64,000 nucleotides of DNA from Nitrospira sp. UBA2082 (GCA_002331335.1 DCZO01000035.1:39095-103094); one strand, 5' to 3'; positions 46,480 to 56,319 are shown, counted from the first letter of the stretch. The notes: generated by a model from the sequence alone, not told the origin. Translations and numbers: made by a program.

Positions 46480-48708
46480 CTACGCGAATGAATCGATAAT
46501 CGCGTTCAGCGTCGCGCTCGGCCGCATCGCCTTGTAGGCCTTGGCATCGTCCGGGTGATAGTACCCGCCGACATCCTGCGGCTTGCCCTGCGCTGCCAGC
46601 AATTCGCCGTCGATCTTCTTCTCGTTGTCGCTCAGATCCCTGGCGATCTTCGCAAACTTGTCCGCAATCCGCTTATCTTGCGTCTGCGCCGCCAACGCCT
46701 GGGCCCAGTAGAGAGCCAGGTAGAAATGGCTTCCGCGGTTGTCGATCTCGCCAACCTTACGGGCCGGCGATTTGTTGCTCTCCAGGAACTTCGCGTTGGC
46801 CTGATCCAACGTGTCCGCCAGAACCTTGGCGGCAGGATTGTTTCCGACCTTCGCCAGATGCTCCAGCGAAGCGGCTAGGGCCAGGAACTCGCCGAGCGAA
46901 TCCCACCGTAGATAGCCTTCTTCCTGGAACTGCTGCACGTGTTTCGGAGCCGAGCCCCCCGCGCCGGTTTCGAACAGACCGCCGCCGTTCAACAGCGGAA
47001 CGACCGAGAGCATCTTGGCACTGGTACCGATTTCGAGAATCGGGAACAGATCGGTCAGGTAATCGCGCAAGACGTTCCCCGTCACGGAAATCGTGTCTTT
47101 TCCCTCTCTGATCCGTTCGAGCGACAGACGAATCGCCTCAGCCGGCGGCATGATCCGGATGTCGAGCCCCTTGGTATCATGATTCTTTAAGTACCGTTCT
47201 ACCTTGGCGATCAATTGGGCATCGTGCGCCCGTTCCTTGTTCAGCCAGAAAATCGCCATGGCGCCCGTGGCCTTCGCGCGATCCACCGCCAGCTTGACCC
47301 AATCTTGAATCGGGGCATCCTTCACCTGACACATCCGCCAGATATCGCCTTCTTCCACTTTGTGCTCCAGCAAGGTCTTGCCCGTTGCATCGACGACCCG
47401 GATCGTGCCGTTGCCCGGCGCTTTGAAGGTCTTGTCGTGCGATCCGTATTCTTCCGCCGCCTGAGCCATCAGACCGACGTTGGGCACGCTTCCCATCGTC
47501 TTCGGATCAAGTGCGCCATGCTTCTTGCACGAATCGATGACCTCTTGATAGATCGGCGCATAGCTGGCGTCCGGGATCACGCATTTCACATCATGCAACT
47601 TGCCGTCCGGCCCCCACATCTTGCCGCTGTCACGAATGACCGGCGGCATGGAAGCATCAATGATCACGTCGCTGGGCACGTGCAGATTGGTGATGCCCTT
47701 GTCCGAATTCACCATCGCCATGGGCGGACGCTTCTTGTAGACCGCCTGGATATCGGCTTCAATCGCCTTGCGCTGATCTTCCGGCAACGACTTGATCTTG
47801 CTATAGACATCGCCAAGTCCGTTATCGGGATCGACGCCAAGTTTTTGAAATGTGGCGCTGTGCTTCTCGAACACGTCCTGGTAATACACCGTCACGGCAT
47901 GACCGAAGATCTTCGGGTCCGAGACCTTCATCATGGTGGCCTTCATATGAAGCGAAAACAACACGCCCTGCTTTTGAGCGTCTTCGATCTGCTCCTCAAG
48001 GAATTGCCGGAGCGCCCGCTTGCTCATGAACGTGGCATCGATGACTTCCTCGGCTTGCAATGCCACTTTCGGCTTGAGCACGGTCGTCTTGCCGTCCTGG
48101 CCGACGAACTCGATCCGCGCATCAGTCGCCGCGGCCATCGTCATCGACTTTTCGTTCGACCGGAAATCCCCGCCCTTCATATGGGCGACATGCGTTTTCG
48201 AATCCGGACTCCACGCTCCCATCTTGTGCGGATGTTTTCTGGTATGAGCCTTCACGGAGAGCGGCGCGCGGCGATCTGAGTTGCCTTCGCGCAACACCGG
48301 ATTGACGGCACTGCCCTTGACCTTGTCGTACCGGGCCTTGATATCCTTTTCCTTGTCGTCTTTCGGGTTCTCCGGATAGTCCGGCAGTTTGTACCCTTGT
48401 TTCTGCAATTCCTTGATGGTCTCTTGAAGTTGCGGCAACGATGCGCTGATGTTCGGCAGCTTGATGATATTCGCTTCCGGCGTCTTGGCCAGCTCGCCCA
48501 GCTCAGCCAGGGCATCATGCTGCTTCTGCGCCGGGGTCAGGTATTCCGGAAACACGGCGAGCACACGGCCCGCCAGCGAAATGTCCCGCAATTCAACCGT
48601 CACGCCCGCCGCTTTGGTGAAGGCATTGATGATCGGCAGGAACGAATAGGTCGCCAGCATCGGCGCCTCGTCAGTCTTTGTGTAAATGATTTTATCCGCT
48701 TTTGCCAT
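46480..48708 (-). CDS. icd: Isocitrate dehydrogenase, monomeric NADP type
   Basis: 742 aa, the standard length of the monomeric family (about 740) and unrelated in sequence to the short dimeric enzyme. N-terminus KIIYTKTDEAPMLATYSFLP, then the substrate segment with SDRRAP and LSVKAHTRKHPHKMG, and the family block IDNRGSHFYLALYWAQAL near the C-terminus. In the rTCA cycle it runs reductively, carboxylating 2-oxoglutarate with NADPH. The spacer to acn is only 27 nt, the tightest in the operon. Confidence 0.96.
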   Translation of the reverse strand: MAKADKIIYTKTDEAPMLATYSFLPIINAFTKAAGVTVELRDISLAGRVLAVFPEYLTPAQKQHDALAELGELAKTPEANIIKLPNISASLPQLQETIKELQKQGYKLPDYPENPKDDKEKDIKARYDKVKGSAVNPVLREGNSDRRAPLSVKAHTRKHPHKMGAWSPDSKTHVAHMKGGDFRSNEKSMTMAAATDARIEFVGQDGKTTVLKPKVALQAEEVIDATFMSKRALRQFLEEQIEDAQKQGVLFSLHMKATMMKVSDPKIFGHAVTVYYQDVFEKHSATFQKLGVDPDNGLGDVYSKIKSLPEDQRKAIEADIQAVYKKRPPMAMVNSDKGITNLHVPSDVIIDASMPPVIRDSGKMWGPDGKLHDVKCVIPDASYAPIYQEVIDSCKKHGALDPKTMGSVPNVGLMAQAAEEYGSHDKTFKAPGNGTIRVVDATGKTLLEHKVEEGDIWRMCQVKDAPIQDWVKLAVDRAKATGAMAIFWLNKERAHDAQLIAKVERYLKNHDTKGLDIRIMPPAEAIRLSLERIREGKDTISVTGNVLRDYLTDLFPILEIGTSAKMLSVVPLLNGGGLFETGAGGSAPKHVQQFQEEGYLRWDSLGEFLALAASLEHLAKVGNNPAAKVLADTLDQANAKFLESNKSPARKVGEIDNRGSHFYLALYWAQALAAQTQDKRIADKFAKIARDLSDNEKKIDGELLAAQGKPQDVGGYYHPDDAKAYKAMRPSATLNAIIDSFA

Positions 48709-48735
48709 GACTGTCCCCTCTGTTGTGTAACTGGT

Positions 48736-50982
48736 TTAGTTCAACGCATTCAGCGCCGAACCCGCCTTGAACCACGCAAGCTGCTGCTCCGTCATGCTGT
48801 GGTTCGCCTGGATGGTGAGCGTCCGTCCATCCGTCTTGTGTACCGTCACCACAACCGGCTTGCCAGGCGCCAGACTTTGTAGCCCCGTCACGCTGATGCG
48901 GTCTTGCTGCTCGATCTTCTCGTAATCCTTCGGGTCCGCGAAGGTCAACGCCAAGATCCCCTGTTTCTTCAAATTCGTTTCATGGATGCGCGCGAAGCTT
49001 TTCGTAATGACCGCGCGGACGTTGAGGAACCGTGGCGACATGGCTGCATGTTCGCGGCTGCTGCCCTCGCCGTAGTTCTCGTCGCCGACGACGACCGAGC
49101 CGATCCCCTTGGCCTTGTAGTCACGGGCAATTTGGGCAATCGTCAGGTTCGACTCGCCGGTCAGCACGTTCGTGCCCTTGCCCGGCTCCGAAGAAAATGC
49201 GTTGTTCGCGCCAAGGAACATATTGTCGCTGATCTTGTCCAAATGGCCGCGGAACTTAAGCCAGGGCCCTGCGGGCGAAATGTGGTCGGTCGTAGTCTTC
49301 CCCTTGGTCTTAATTAAAAGCGGGAGCTTCTCAAAATCTCTCCCGTCCCACTTCGGAAACGGCTGCAAGACTTGTAACCGCTCGCTGGTCGACGGAATGT
49401 CTACCGTAAGATTCGAGCCATCTTCCGCCGGCGCTACGTAGCCTTCTTCGCCCTTTGCAAAACCCTTCGCTGGCAATTCTTCACCGACCGGTGCTTGGAG
49501 CTTGAACTCCTTGCCATCGGCACCTTTGACCGTCTGATTCACCGGATCAAAACCGAGATCGCCGGTGATCGCGTAGGCCGTCACGACCTCCGGGCTCGCC
49601 AAGAATGAAAGCGTTTCGTTGATGCCGTCATTCCGGCCGGGGAAATTTCGGTTGAAGGAACTGACGATCGAATCGGCCTTCCCCTTCACTCCGTCCGCAC
49701 GCTTCCATTGACCGATGCAAGGTCCGCAGGAGTTCGACAACACGGTGCCTCCGAGTTTCTCAAATGTCTCCAAGAACCCATCACGCTTCATCGTGTGGTA
49801 GATACGCTCGGAGCCTGGTGAGACGAGGAATGACGCCTTCGCCTTCAAACCAGCCCTCAATGCCTGTTGCGCCACATGGGCCGAGCGGCTGATGTCTTCG
49901 TACGATGAATTGGTACAGCTGCCGATCAATGCGGCCTTCAGTTCCACCGGATAGCCCTTTTCCTGCGCTTCCGCTCTCAACTTGGAGATCGGCCGTGCAA
50001 GGTCCGGCGTATGCGGGCCGACCACATGGGGCTCCAGCTTCGACAAATCGATTTCAACGATCTGATCGTAGTACTTCTCCGGCGACTGCATCACTTCAGG
50101 ATCAGCCGTCAGCAACGCCTTGTTCGCCGACGCCAGATTGGCCAAATCAGCACGATCCGTAATATTCATATAGTCGACCATCTTCTGGTCGAAGGGGAAC
50201 ACCGACGTCGTGGCGCCGAGCTCGGCACCCATGTTACAGATGGTGCCCTTACCGGTGGCGCTGATCGTTTCGGCGCCGGGGCCGAAGTATTCGACGATCT
50301 TATTGGTCCCACCCTTGACCGTCAGCAGACCACAGAGGTAGAGGATCACGTCCTTTGGCGAAGCCCAGCCACTCAACTTGCCGGTCAACTTGATCCCGAT
50401 CAATTTGGGATGGAGCACTTCCCAGGGCAACCCGGCCATCACTTCACCGGCATCCGCACCGCCGACGCCGATCGCCAAACCACCTAACCCACCGCCGTTC
50501 GGCGTGTGCGAGTCGGTCCCGATGATCAAGCACCCGGGAAACGCGTAGTTTTCCAAGACCACCTGGTGAATGATCCCGGCGCCCGGTTTCCAAAATCCTA
50601 TGCCGTACTTCTTGGCTGCGGATGCCAGGAAGTTATAGACCTCCTTATTTTCGTCCATGGCACGAAGCAGGTCCTTCTCTGATCCCATCTCAGCACGAAT
50701 CAGGTGGTCGCAGTGGATGGTGCTTGGCACCGCCGCCTTCTTCTTATTGGCCTGCATGAATTGCAGCACGGCCATCTGGGCCGTGGCATCCTGCATCGCC
50801 ACACGGTCCGGGCGCAGCGCCAACATGGCCTTCCCACGCTCCCAATTCTGGGTGTCGAAGTTATCGGCATGCGAGACCAACACCTTTTCCGCCAGTGTCA
50901 ACGGGCGGCCGAATTTCTTCCTGGCCTTGGCACAAGCGTCCGGCATCTTTGCGTAGAGTTTCTTCGCGAGATCGAGTGACAT
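48736..50982 (-). CDS. acn: Aconitate hydratase (mitochondrial-type)
   Basis: 748 aa from ATG 50982 (AAGGAGAG upstream); a frame to 51060 is unsupported. The three cluster cysteines lie in GSCTNSSYED and SNSCGPCIGQW. Other family blocks are IGTDSHTPNGGGLGG and the C-terminal GDENYGEGSSREHAA swivel segment. It interconverts citrate and isocitrate, and is the operon partner of ATP-citrate lyase. Confidence 0.96.
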   Translation of the reverse strand: MSLDLAKKLYAKMPDACAKARKKFGRPLTLAEKVLVSHADNFDTQNWERGKAMLALRPDRVAMQDATAQMAVLQFMQANKKKAAVPSTIHCDHLIRAEMGSEKDLLRAMDENKEVYNFLASAAKKYGIGFWKPGAGIIHQVVLENYAFPGCLIIGTDSHTPNGGGLGGLAIGVGGADAGEVMAGLPWEVLHPKLIGIKLTGKLSGWASPKDVILYLCGLLTVKGGTNKIVEYFGPGAETISATGKGTICNMGAELGATTSVFPFDQKMVDYMNITDRADLANLASANKALLTADPEVMQSPEKYYDQIVEIDLSKLEPHVVGPHTPDLARPISKLRAEAQEKGYPVELKAALIGSCTNSSYEDISRSAHVAQQALRAGLKAKASFLVSPGSERIYHTMKRDGFLETFEKLGGTVLSNSCGPCIGQWKRADGVKGKADSIVSSFNRNFPGRNDGINETLSFLASPEVVTAYAITGDLGFDPVNQTVKGADGKEFKLQAPVGEELPAKGFAKGEEGYVAPAEDGSNLTVDIPSTSERLQVLQPFPKWDGRDFEKLPLLIKTKGKTTTDHISPAGPWLKFRGHLDKISDNMFLGANNAFSSEPGKGTNVLTGESNLTIAQIARDYKAKGIGSVVVGDENYGEGSSREHAAMSPRFLNVRAVITKSFARIHETNLKKQGILALTFADPKDYEKIEQQDRISVTGLQSLAPGKPVVVTVHKTDGRTLTIQANHSMTEQQLAWFKAGSALNALN

Positions 50983-51011
50983 CACTCTCTCCTTACAAAC
51001 GAGCCCGGGAC

Positions 51012-51056
51012 CTGATGCCAGGAGCCAGGGAGGCGCTCTCCCAAGCCACGCATCAG
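51012..51056. repeat. Hairpin in the aclA-acn spacer
   Basis: The outer pair CTGATGC (51012-51018) and GCATCAG (51050-51056) encloses an inner GGGAG/CTCCC hairpin. The same 163-nt spacer also holds ACCAG/CTGGT and the 10-bp palindrome CCACCGGTGG at about 51124. Confidence 0.45.
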
Positions 51057-51145
51057 CCACCAGTCTCTGGTTAGGGCGGCACTTCCCACCACTCGTCGGG
51101 CGGTAGGACCTCCCGCAGTTATTCCACCGGTGGTACTTTACAGAC

Positions 51146-52966
51146 CTATTTCAACGGCGGGACTTCCCGCCGCTTCGGCGCTGCGTAGTTCACAAGGTAG
51201 TCGAACAGCCGGATCAATCTGCTGTCCTGACGCTTCTGATCCACCCAATGGCCGATCAATCCGATCGTGCGCGACAAGATAAAGAAGCCGTTCAAACTGT
51301 CGACCGGGAAGCCCAGGTCGACCAGCACGGCTGCCATCGTCCCGTCCACGTTCAAAATCAAGTTGTCCTTCTTCGCCGCCGTCACCTGCTCGACTTGCAA
51401 CGCGAAATCGAGGCACGGGGTCTTGATGTGCAAGCTCTTCACATAGCCCACGAGTTCCTTTACACGCTTGTCGGGATTGCGAAGGCTCTTCACACGGTGA
51501 CCAATCCCTGGGACTGGGCCGACATTCTTTTTCATGTAGGCCAAGAAGTCTTCAACGGTCATCTTGTTGTCGACCGCGTACTTGAACCAGCGGCCCGCAT
51601 CTGTGACGGCACCACCGAACCGAGGGCCGATCATGATGAGACCGGCCGCGACCGCTTGCGACAGACCGATACCGGCGCAGGCCGCCAGGATCGTCGCGTA
51701 GGCGCCGCTTACGCAGGGACCGTGGTCGGCAGACAGCATCACGATACGCTTAATGATTTCCGCTTCCTGCTTGGAGATGAGCCGCTTGTCCCAGAGCAGA
51801 CCGATGACGTGCGGGATTTCGTAGCCCTTATTGATCAGTTCCGAGGCCGGATAGCCGTCATAGCACGGTTCGTCCCCACGGTCGTCGCTGATGGTGGTCC
51901 GGATCAACGGAGCCACGATGACCTCGTCCGCCTTCATCGCCTCCTCAACGGTCTTCGGCAACTTCGGCAGGCTCGTGGGTTCGACGATCTCTTTGACCTG
52001 CCCGGACTTCAGCATCTCCTGATAGGTTTCCTTGATCGCTGGACCGAGCGCCCCGAATGTTGGGGGGACTATGGCGCCGGCCTTCTTGAGGGCGTCCGAC
52101 TTGGACCTGGCCGACCCCTCGCCCTTCATGCCTTCCTTGGCTCCGGCGTGACCGAACTTCATGCCCTTCGGCAAGCTCTCTTGGCAAAACCCGGAGACGA
52201 CACCGATCAGCTTGACCCGGCGCTTCTTGGCCCCGTACCACTCCGCCGCCCGCTCTTCAAGATCGCCGCCCATTTCGCCGACGATCACGACCGCCTTGGT
52301 CTGGGGATCGTTCTCGAACATTTCCAGGTAGCTAACGTAGTCGGTGCCGGGATAGGCATCGCCCCCGATTCCGATCGCGGTCGTGATGCCGTCCGCGAAC
52401 TGCGAACAGATCCAGATGATCTCGTTGGAGAGCCCACCCGACTTGGTGATGACGCCAAACGAGCCTTCACGATAGAGCTTAGAGAGCACCAGGTTGTCGA
52501 ATGCCCCGCCGATGACGCCCAGGCGGCACGCACCGGCCGAGATGATCCCGATGGAAGAAGGCCCGTTGAATACTTTACCGAGTTTGCGTGCATGGGCGCC
52601 GAGAATTTTGGCGTCCTTCTCGGGCACGCCCTCGGTAATCATCGACACCACCTTGATATGGGAATCGTCCAGTGCTTCCATCCCGCCCTTCATCGCGCGG
52701 TCCGCGCCGATGTAGACGAGGCTGGTGTTGATGGCCGGATGATTCTTCGTCGCTTCGGCAATGGTCTTGTAAATAGGAACCGCGATGAGCCCGCTGCCGT
52801 AGGGAATTTCGTTCGTCTTTCCGGCATCCGGAGGATAGACGAACGCTTCGACACTCAGTGGTCTTTTGATCAAATAACAGAATTCGGCCATGCGCCGGGC
52901 AGCGTTCACGCCCGCTTGCCCGCCCTGAATCACCACACGAGTGTCTTTGTTAGCCAAGATACTCAT
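51146..52966 (-). CDS. aclA: ATP-citrate lyase alpha subunit
   Basis: 606 aa, the length of the two-subunit bacterial AclA. The N-terminal half is SucD-like, with the phosphohistidine at about 273 in KFGHAGAKEG. The C-terminal half is citrate-synthase-like, with HGPCVSGA, PGIGHRVKS and NVDGTMAAVL. With AclB it cleaves citrate to acetyl-CoA and oxaloacetate, the defining reaction of the rTCA cycle. AGGAGA lies 6 nt before the ATG. Confidence 0.97.
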   Translation of the reverse strand: MSILANKDTRVVIQGGQAGVNAARRMAEFCYLIKRPLSVEAFVYPPDAGKTNEIPYGSGLIAVPIYKTIAEATKNHPAINTSLVYIGADRAMKGGMEALDDSHIKVVSMITEGVPEKDAKILGAHARKLGKVFNGPSSIGIISAGACRLGVIGGAFDNLVLSKLYREGSFGVITKSGGLSNEIIWICSQFADGITTAIGIGGDAYPGTDYVSYLEMFENDPQTKAVVIVGEMGGDLEERAAEWYGAKKRRVKLIGVVSGFCQESLPKGMKFGHAGAKEGMKGEGSARSKSDALKKAGAIVPPTFGALGPAIKETYQEMLKSGQVKEIVEPTSLPKLPKTVEEAMKADEVIVAPLIRTTISDDRGDEPCYDGYPASELINKGYEIPHVIGLLWDKRLISKQEAEIIKRIVMLSADHGPCVSGAYATILAACAGIGLSQAVAAGLIMIGPRFGGAVTDAGRWFKYAVDNKMTVEDFLAYMKKNVGPVPGIGHRVKSLRNPDKRVKELVGYVKSLHIKTPCLDFALQVEQVTAAKKDNLILNVDGTMAAVLVDLGFPVDSLNGFFILSRTIGLIGHWVDQKRQDSRLIRLFDYLVNYAAPKRREVPPLK

Positions 52967-52980
52967 CGAAATCTCCTCTT

Positions 52981-53056
52981 TCTCAGTGCTGAGACCTGAG
53001 TCACGAGCACTGAGTTGAGAAGCGATCCTGCCCCCTCAGCACCCAGCACTCAGCAC
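52981..53056. repeat. CTGAG-rich inverted repeats in the aclB-aclA spacer
   Basis: CTCAGTGCTGAG at 52982 is a near-palindrome and can also pair with GCACTGAG downstream. CAGCACTCAGCAC at about 53044 repeats the unit. The resemblance to the icd-frdB spacer suggests a common source. Confidence 0.5.
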
Positions 53057-53063
53057 GTCTTTT

Positions 53064-54260
53064 TTACTTCTGCAGTGCTTTATCGACGATGTCGGTCAAC
53101 GGTGTGTAGCGATCGAAGACGTTGATATCGAAGCCTTCGTCCTTCAACGCGCGCATCGCGTCGAGCCCTTCCTTCTCACGCGGGCCGCCTCGGCGCACCC
53201 AAATCTTCACGTCCTTCATCTTGCCGTCGGCTTTGGCCTTGCGGAAGCCGTTGATGATGCCGCCGAAGGTCTTTTTGACGTCGGTGAAGTTCGCAATGGC
53301 TCCGCCGACGATGATGTTCTTGATGCCGGGCAAGGAGCAGACTTTCTCCGTCAATACTTCCACGGCCCAATCGGGCGGATCGCCGGAGTATTCGGCATAA
53401 TTCGCCAACTTCCCGCCGCGCGCGACTACCGCATCGGAGTAATACACGCTCGCGCCGCCACCGGCCGGGAGCATCGCCGTATCGCCACCGGGGATTTCGA
53501 TAAACTTGACCGAGCCCTTGATCTTGCTGTCTACCGCCATCACTTCCAGCTCCTCTTTGCTGTAGGCGCGGCCGAACTCCGCGGCAAAGGCAAAGTTCCA
53601 GTCGGGGTGGCGGAACTTGGCGTCGCCGTCGAGCAAGGTGACTGCATCGAGCGCAACAAACGCACCATCGCTCTCGCGCGTGACGACGGGATTCACTTCG
53701 AGGTACTGCGCATCTTCGCTGTCGAAGCAGGTAAACATCTTGCCGGCAAAGTCGGCCATCTTCTTGGTGAGCGGCCCGGTAAAACCCGCGTCCTTGGCGA
53801 GCTGTTCCAGCGACTCAGGGGAAGGAGCCTGTCCAACTTCGAGACACAGGCGCTTTACGCGGTCCCAGTTGGACTCGACTTCGATCCCGCCACAGTTGGC
53901 GACAAGAATTTCGGCGCCTTCGCGGGTGGACTTCACCGCACAATAATATTCTTCCTTGTGGGCGATCATTTCGGAGACGATGACTTGTGAGACCGTGATG
54001 CTGCCGACTTGACGGCCGATCATCTCTTTCGTAGCAGCGACCGCGCCGTTGAGGTCGAGGCCGACCTTCACAAGCCCCAGCTTGAACCGCGAGCCCAGCG
54101 CTTCGTGGGCTTTCGCCACGAGCTTCGATGTCTTCATCCACTCGTTGGCTTGTCCGAGCTTGGCAAGTTCGTCCGCCGACGTGACGACGACATAATTGGG
54201 GACGTGGATACCCCACTTCTTCATCAGCCCCATCCCGGGGCCTTCCAACACCTTGGCCAT
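53064..54260 (-). CDS. aclB: ATP-citrate lyase beta subunit
   Basis: 398 aa, SucC-like ATP-grasp subunit (MAKVLEGPGMGLMKKWGIHV). Blocks include YLEVNPVVTRE (metal site) and AMLPAGGGASVYYSDAV (CoA-ligase part). It is the first gene of the eight-gene rTCA operon, so the main promoter should lie in 54261-54461, where I cannot fix a consensus. Confidence 0.97.
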   Translation of the reverse strand: MAKVLEGPGMGLMKKWGIHVPNYVVVTSADELAKLGQANEWMKTSKLVAKAHEALGSRFKLGLVKVGLDLNGAVAATKEMIGRQVGSITVSQVIVSEMIAHKEEYYCAVKSTREGAEILVANCGGIEVESNWDRVKRLCLEVGQAPSPESLEQLAKDAGFTGPLTKKMADFAGKMFTCFDSEDAQYLEVNPVVTRESDGAFVALDAVTLLDGDAKFRHPDWNFAFAAEFGRAYSKEELEVMAVDSKIKGSVKFIEIPGGDTAMLPAGGGASVYYSDAVVARGGKLANYAEYSGDPPDWAVEVLTEKVCSLPGIKNIIVGGAIANFTDVKKTFGGIINGFRKAKADGKMKDVKIWVRRGGPREKEGLDAMRALKDEGFDINVFDRYTPLTDIVDKALQK

Positions 54261-54461
54261 GACTCACTCCTTCAATAGTGTATACGTCGCTGCTAAGGGG
54301 AGCAGGATTGTAACGAAATCAACCCGGTGACTCAAGACACCAGAGGGACTACTGTGGTAGGGCTCAAAAGGCCTAGCGCTGCCTCCGGCAGACCCGATAC
54401 GGCCTCTCGTGATCATAACTCATGGGTTTGAAATGGTTTTCCTCACATTGGCCGCGAGGTT

Positions 54462-55301
54462 TCATCGCCACTTCCGAGGATCTTGGCATCGGGGGCAAAA
54501 GAATGCACTGCGCTCGCTCTGAAGACGGCGGATTGTCCGCCCGCAATGGTTGGGACATGGCTGGCCTTCTTTCCCATACACGAGATGGCGTTGTTTGAAC
54601 TGCCCCTCGGTTCCGTCGGGCGCGAAGAAATCCTTCACGCTCGATCCTCCGCAGGCAATGGCACTGCGCAACACCGCTTGAGTAACATAGTAGAGCCGTT
54701 CGACTCTTGTGGATGGGAGACGGCATGCCATGACGTTGGAATGCAGCCCGGCCCGAAACAAAATCTCATTCGCATAGATATTCCCGATGCCGGCAAGGGA
54801 TTGCTGGTGCATCAATAACGGCTTCAACCTGCCTCTTCGACTTGTCATGAGCCGCTGAAAATCACCGAATGAGACCGCCAACGGATCATACCCGAACCGG
54901 CGAGCACGGTATTGGTCCAACCCCGGTTGATCGAGGAACGAGAGCCGACCAAATCGGCGCGGATTCCAGTAGCGCAGTCCCGCTTCCCGTCCGCCGGTGA
55001 ACGTCATCCGAAGATGCACGTGCTGCGGATGTTTGATCGGTACCGATGGGAACAGCAGCAAACCCGTCATGCCCAGTTCGGCCACGAGATAACGCGCGGC
55101 CTGTTTCTTGACGAACCGAAGCGCCACGCTCTTCCCATATCGATCGACCTGTTGCAAAACAGATCCTATGTACCAAGGAAGCGATGAGAATCCCTCTCGA
55201 ACGATATCCTTCCGGCCCACCCAGCAGTCGGTGACCTGCGCTCCGACCAAGGCGGCTCGCAGTTGGCACGCCACCACTTCAGCCTCAGGCAACTCCGGCA
55301 T
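54462..55301 (-). CDS. mutM: Formamidopyrimidine-DNA glycosylase
   Basis: 279 aa. The catalytic N-terminus is Pro-Glu-Leu-Pro-Glu after Met. A lysine in DRYGKSVALRF matches the beta-elimination Lys57. The helix-two-turn-helix segment is QQSLAGIGNIYANE, and the C-terminal zinc finger is CPNHC...CPRC. It removes 8-oxoguanine and related lesions, then nicks the strand. It follows the phosphatase gene by 84 nt on the same strand. Confidence 0.95.
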   Translation of the reverse strand: MPELPEAEVVACQLRAALVGAQVTDCWVGRKDIVREGFSSLPWYIGSVLQQVDRYGKSVALRFVKKQAARYLVAELGMTGLLLFPSVPIKHPQHVHLRMTFTGGREAGLRYWNPRRFGRLSFLDQPGLDQYRARRFGYDPLAVSFGDFQRLMTSRRGRLKPLLMHQQSLAGIGNIYANEILFRAGLHSNVMACRLPSTRVERLYYVTQAVLRSAIACGGSSVKDFFAPDGTEGQFKQRHLVYGKEGQPCPNHCGRTIRRLQSERSAFFCPRCQDPRKWR

Positions 55302-55385
55302 ATCGGCAGTCCCTCAGAAAAGTTTGATTAGGCCACAGGCTTGCGGGTAAAGGCAATGTGTGGGAGGGTGCGCGCAGTAGACAGG

Positions 55386-55796
55386 TTACGCGGCTTTGCG
55401 AAGAGTGAGGACGCGTTCGATCGTGTCTTCGAGTTTCGGGAGCGGCATGGCGCCGGGGCGACGAGTCATGACCAGCTTCAACACATCGGCATAGGCCATG
55501 TGCTCTACGCAGCACAGATAGGCCATGGCCACTGAAACGGATCGACCCATTCCGGCACGGCAACAGACCATGACCCGATTGTCCGTCAGATGCTGTTCCA
55601 CCCACCGGACGGCCTCGGCCAATCGCTTCGGATCGGCTTCGCCGAAATCCTTGAATGGGATCTTGCCGTAGGCGAGCCACTTCGGCGCATCGATCGTATA
55701 TTCTTCGGCCACCAGCAACAGTGCGCCGATTTGAACAGGCGGTTGCATGGCATCGTTGATGTTCCCGACAAGCAGCCGATCCGTAATGAGATGCAT
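55386..55796 (-). CDS. Dual-specificity phosphatase family protein with CC in place of HC
   Basis: 136 aa, cysteine-phosphatase fold. The P-loop reads CCRAGMGRS (about 78-86) where the family consensus is HCxxGxxR[ST]: the nucleophile Cys and Arg are kept but the preceding His is Cys. The general acid would be the Asp in FKDFGEAD. It may dephosphorylate Ser/Thr/Tyr or nucleotides. The missing His should raise the Cys pKa, so activity could be altered. Confidence 0.8.
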   Translation of the reverse strand: MHLITDRLLVGNINDAMQPPVQIGALLLVAEEYTIDAPKWLAYGKIPFKDFGEADPKRLAEAVRWVEQHLTDNRVMVCCRAGMGRSVSVAMAYLCCVEHMAYADVLKLVMTRRPGAMPLPKLEDTIERVLTLRKAA

Positions 55797-55921
55797 CGCA
55801 TGGCCAGTATAGGCACTCTGCTTGAAAGATCAAGCATCGGTCAGATCCCTGCGGTTGCAGTCTATTTCCAGAGACGGCTATACTGAAGCTCGTTACTCAA
55901 AGGAGAAGGCGGTCACTCTCA

Positions 55922-56281
55922 ATGGTTACACTGACCCAGCAGGAAGTGGAACGGCGCCTCGGCACGGTCCCTTGCGCAATCTGTAAACAATCCAGCTTTG
56001 CCATCGACGAACGGTTCATGGGAACAGACGGCGACTGGCGTGGCCTCTGCAAGAAGTGTTTTTATACGTTCCCGGTTTATACCGACATGGAATTCTATCT
56101 GCGAACGCAACCCGATGTACCGCTTCGGCTAAGGGAAGTATCCTGCACTGCCTGCAACCACCAGGGAGTCAGTCTCGATTTCCGAGCCACCATGTCCGTG
56201 CGGGATGCCTATTACTTCGTAACCTGTCAGGGTTGTAAACGGCAGTTTCCAGAGAAATCGTCGTTAGAGGCATTTGAATAA
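55922..56281 (+). CDS. Zinc-ribbon-type hypothetical protein
   Basis: 119 aa with four CxxC motifs in two pairs: CAIC/CKKC (about 18 and 43) and CTAC/CQGC (about 76 and 102). These predict two zinc ribbons in tandem. No signal or membrane segment. A purine-rich AAAGGAGA stretch lies about 16 nt before the ATG, farther than ideal. DNA, RNA or protein binding are all possible. Confidence 0.65.
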   Translation: MVTLTQQEVERRLGTVPCAICKQSSFAIDERFMGTDGDWRGLCKKCFYTFPVYTDMEFYLRTQPDVPLRLREVSCTACNHQGVSLDFRATMSVRDAYYFVTCQGCKRQFPEKSSLEAFE

Positions 56282-56319
56282 ATCAGCACGCCCCAGCGAT
56301 CCTCGTGTATAGTGCTCAT

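Noticed and set aside
47215..48279. Long plus-strand frame opposite icd
   Set aside because: Shadow of the monomeric isocitrate dehydrogenase gene; arginine/histidine-rich with no fold.
51248..52999. 583-codon open frame on the plus strand opposite aclA
   Set aside because: It mirrors aclA codon by codon, has no domain and no ribosome site; high GC makes such antisense frames common.
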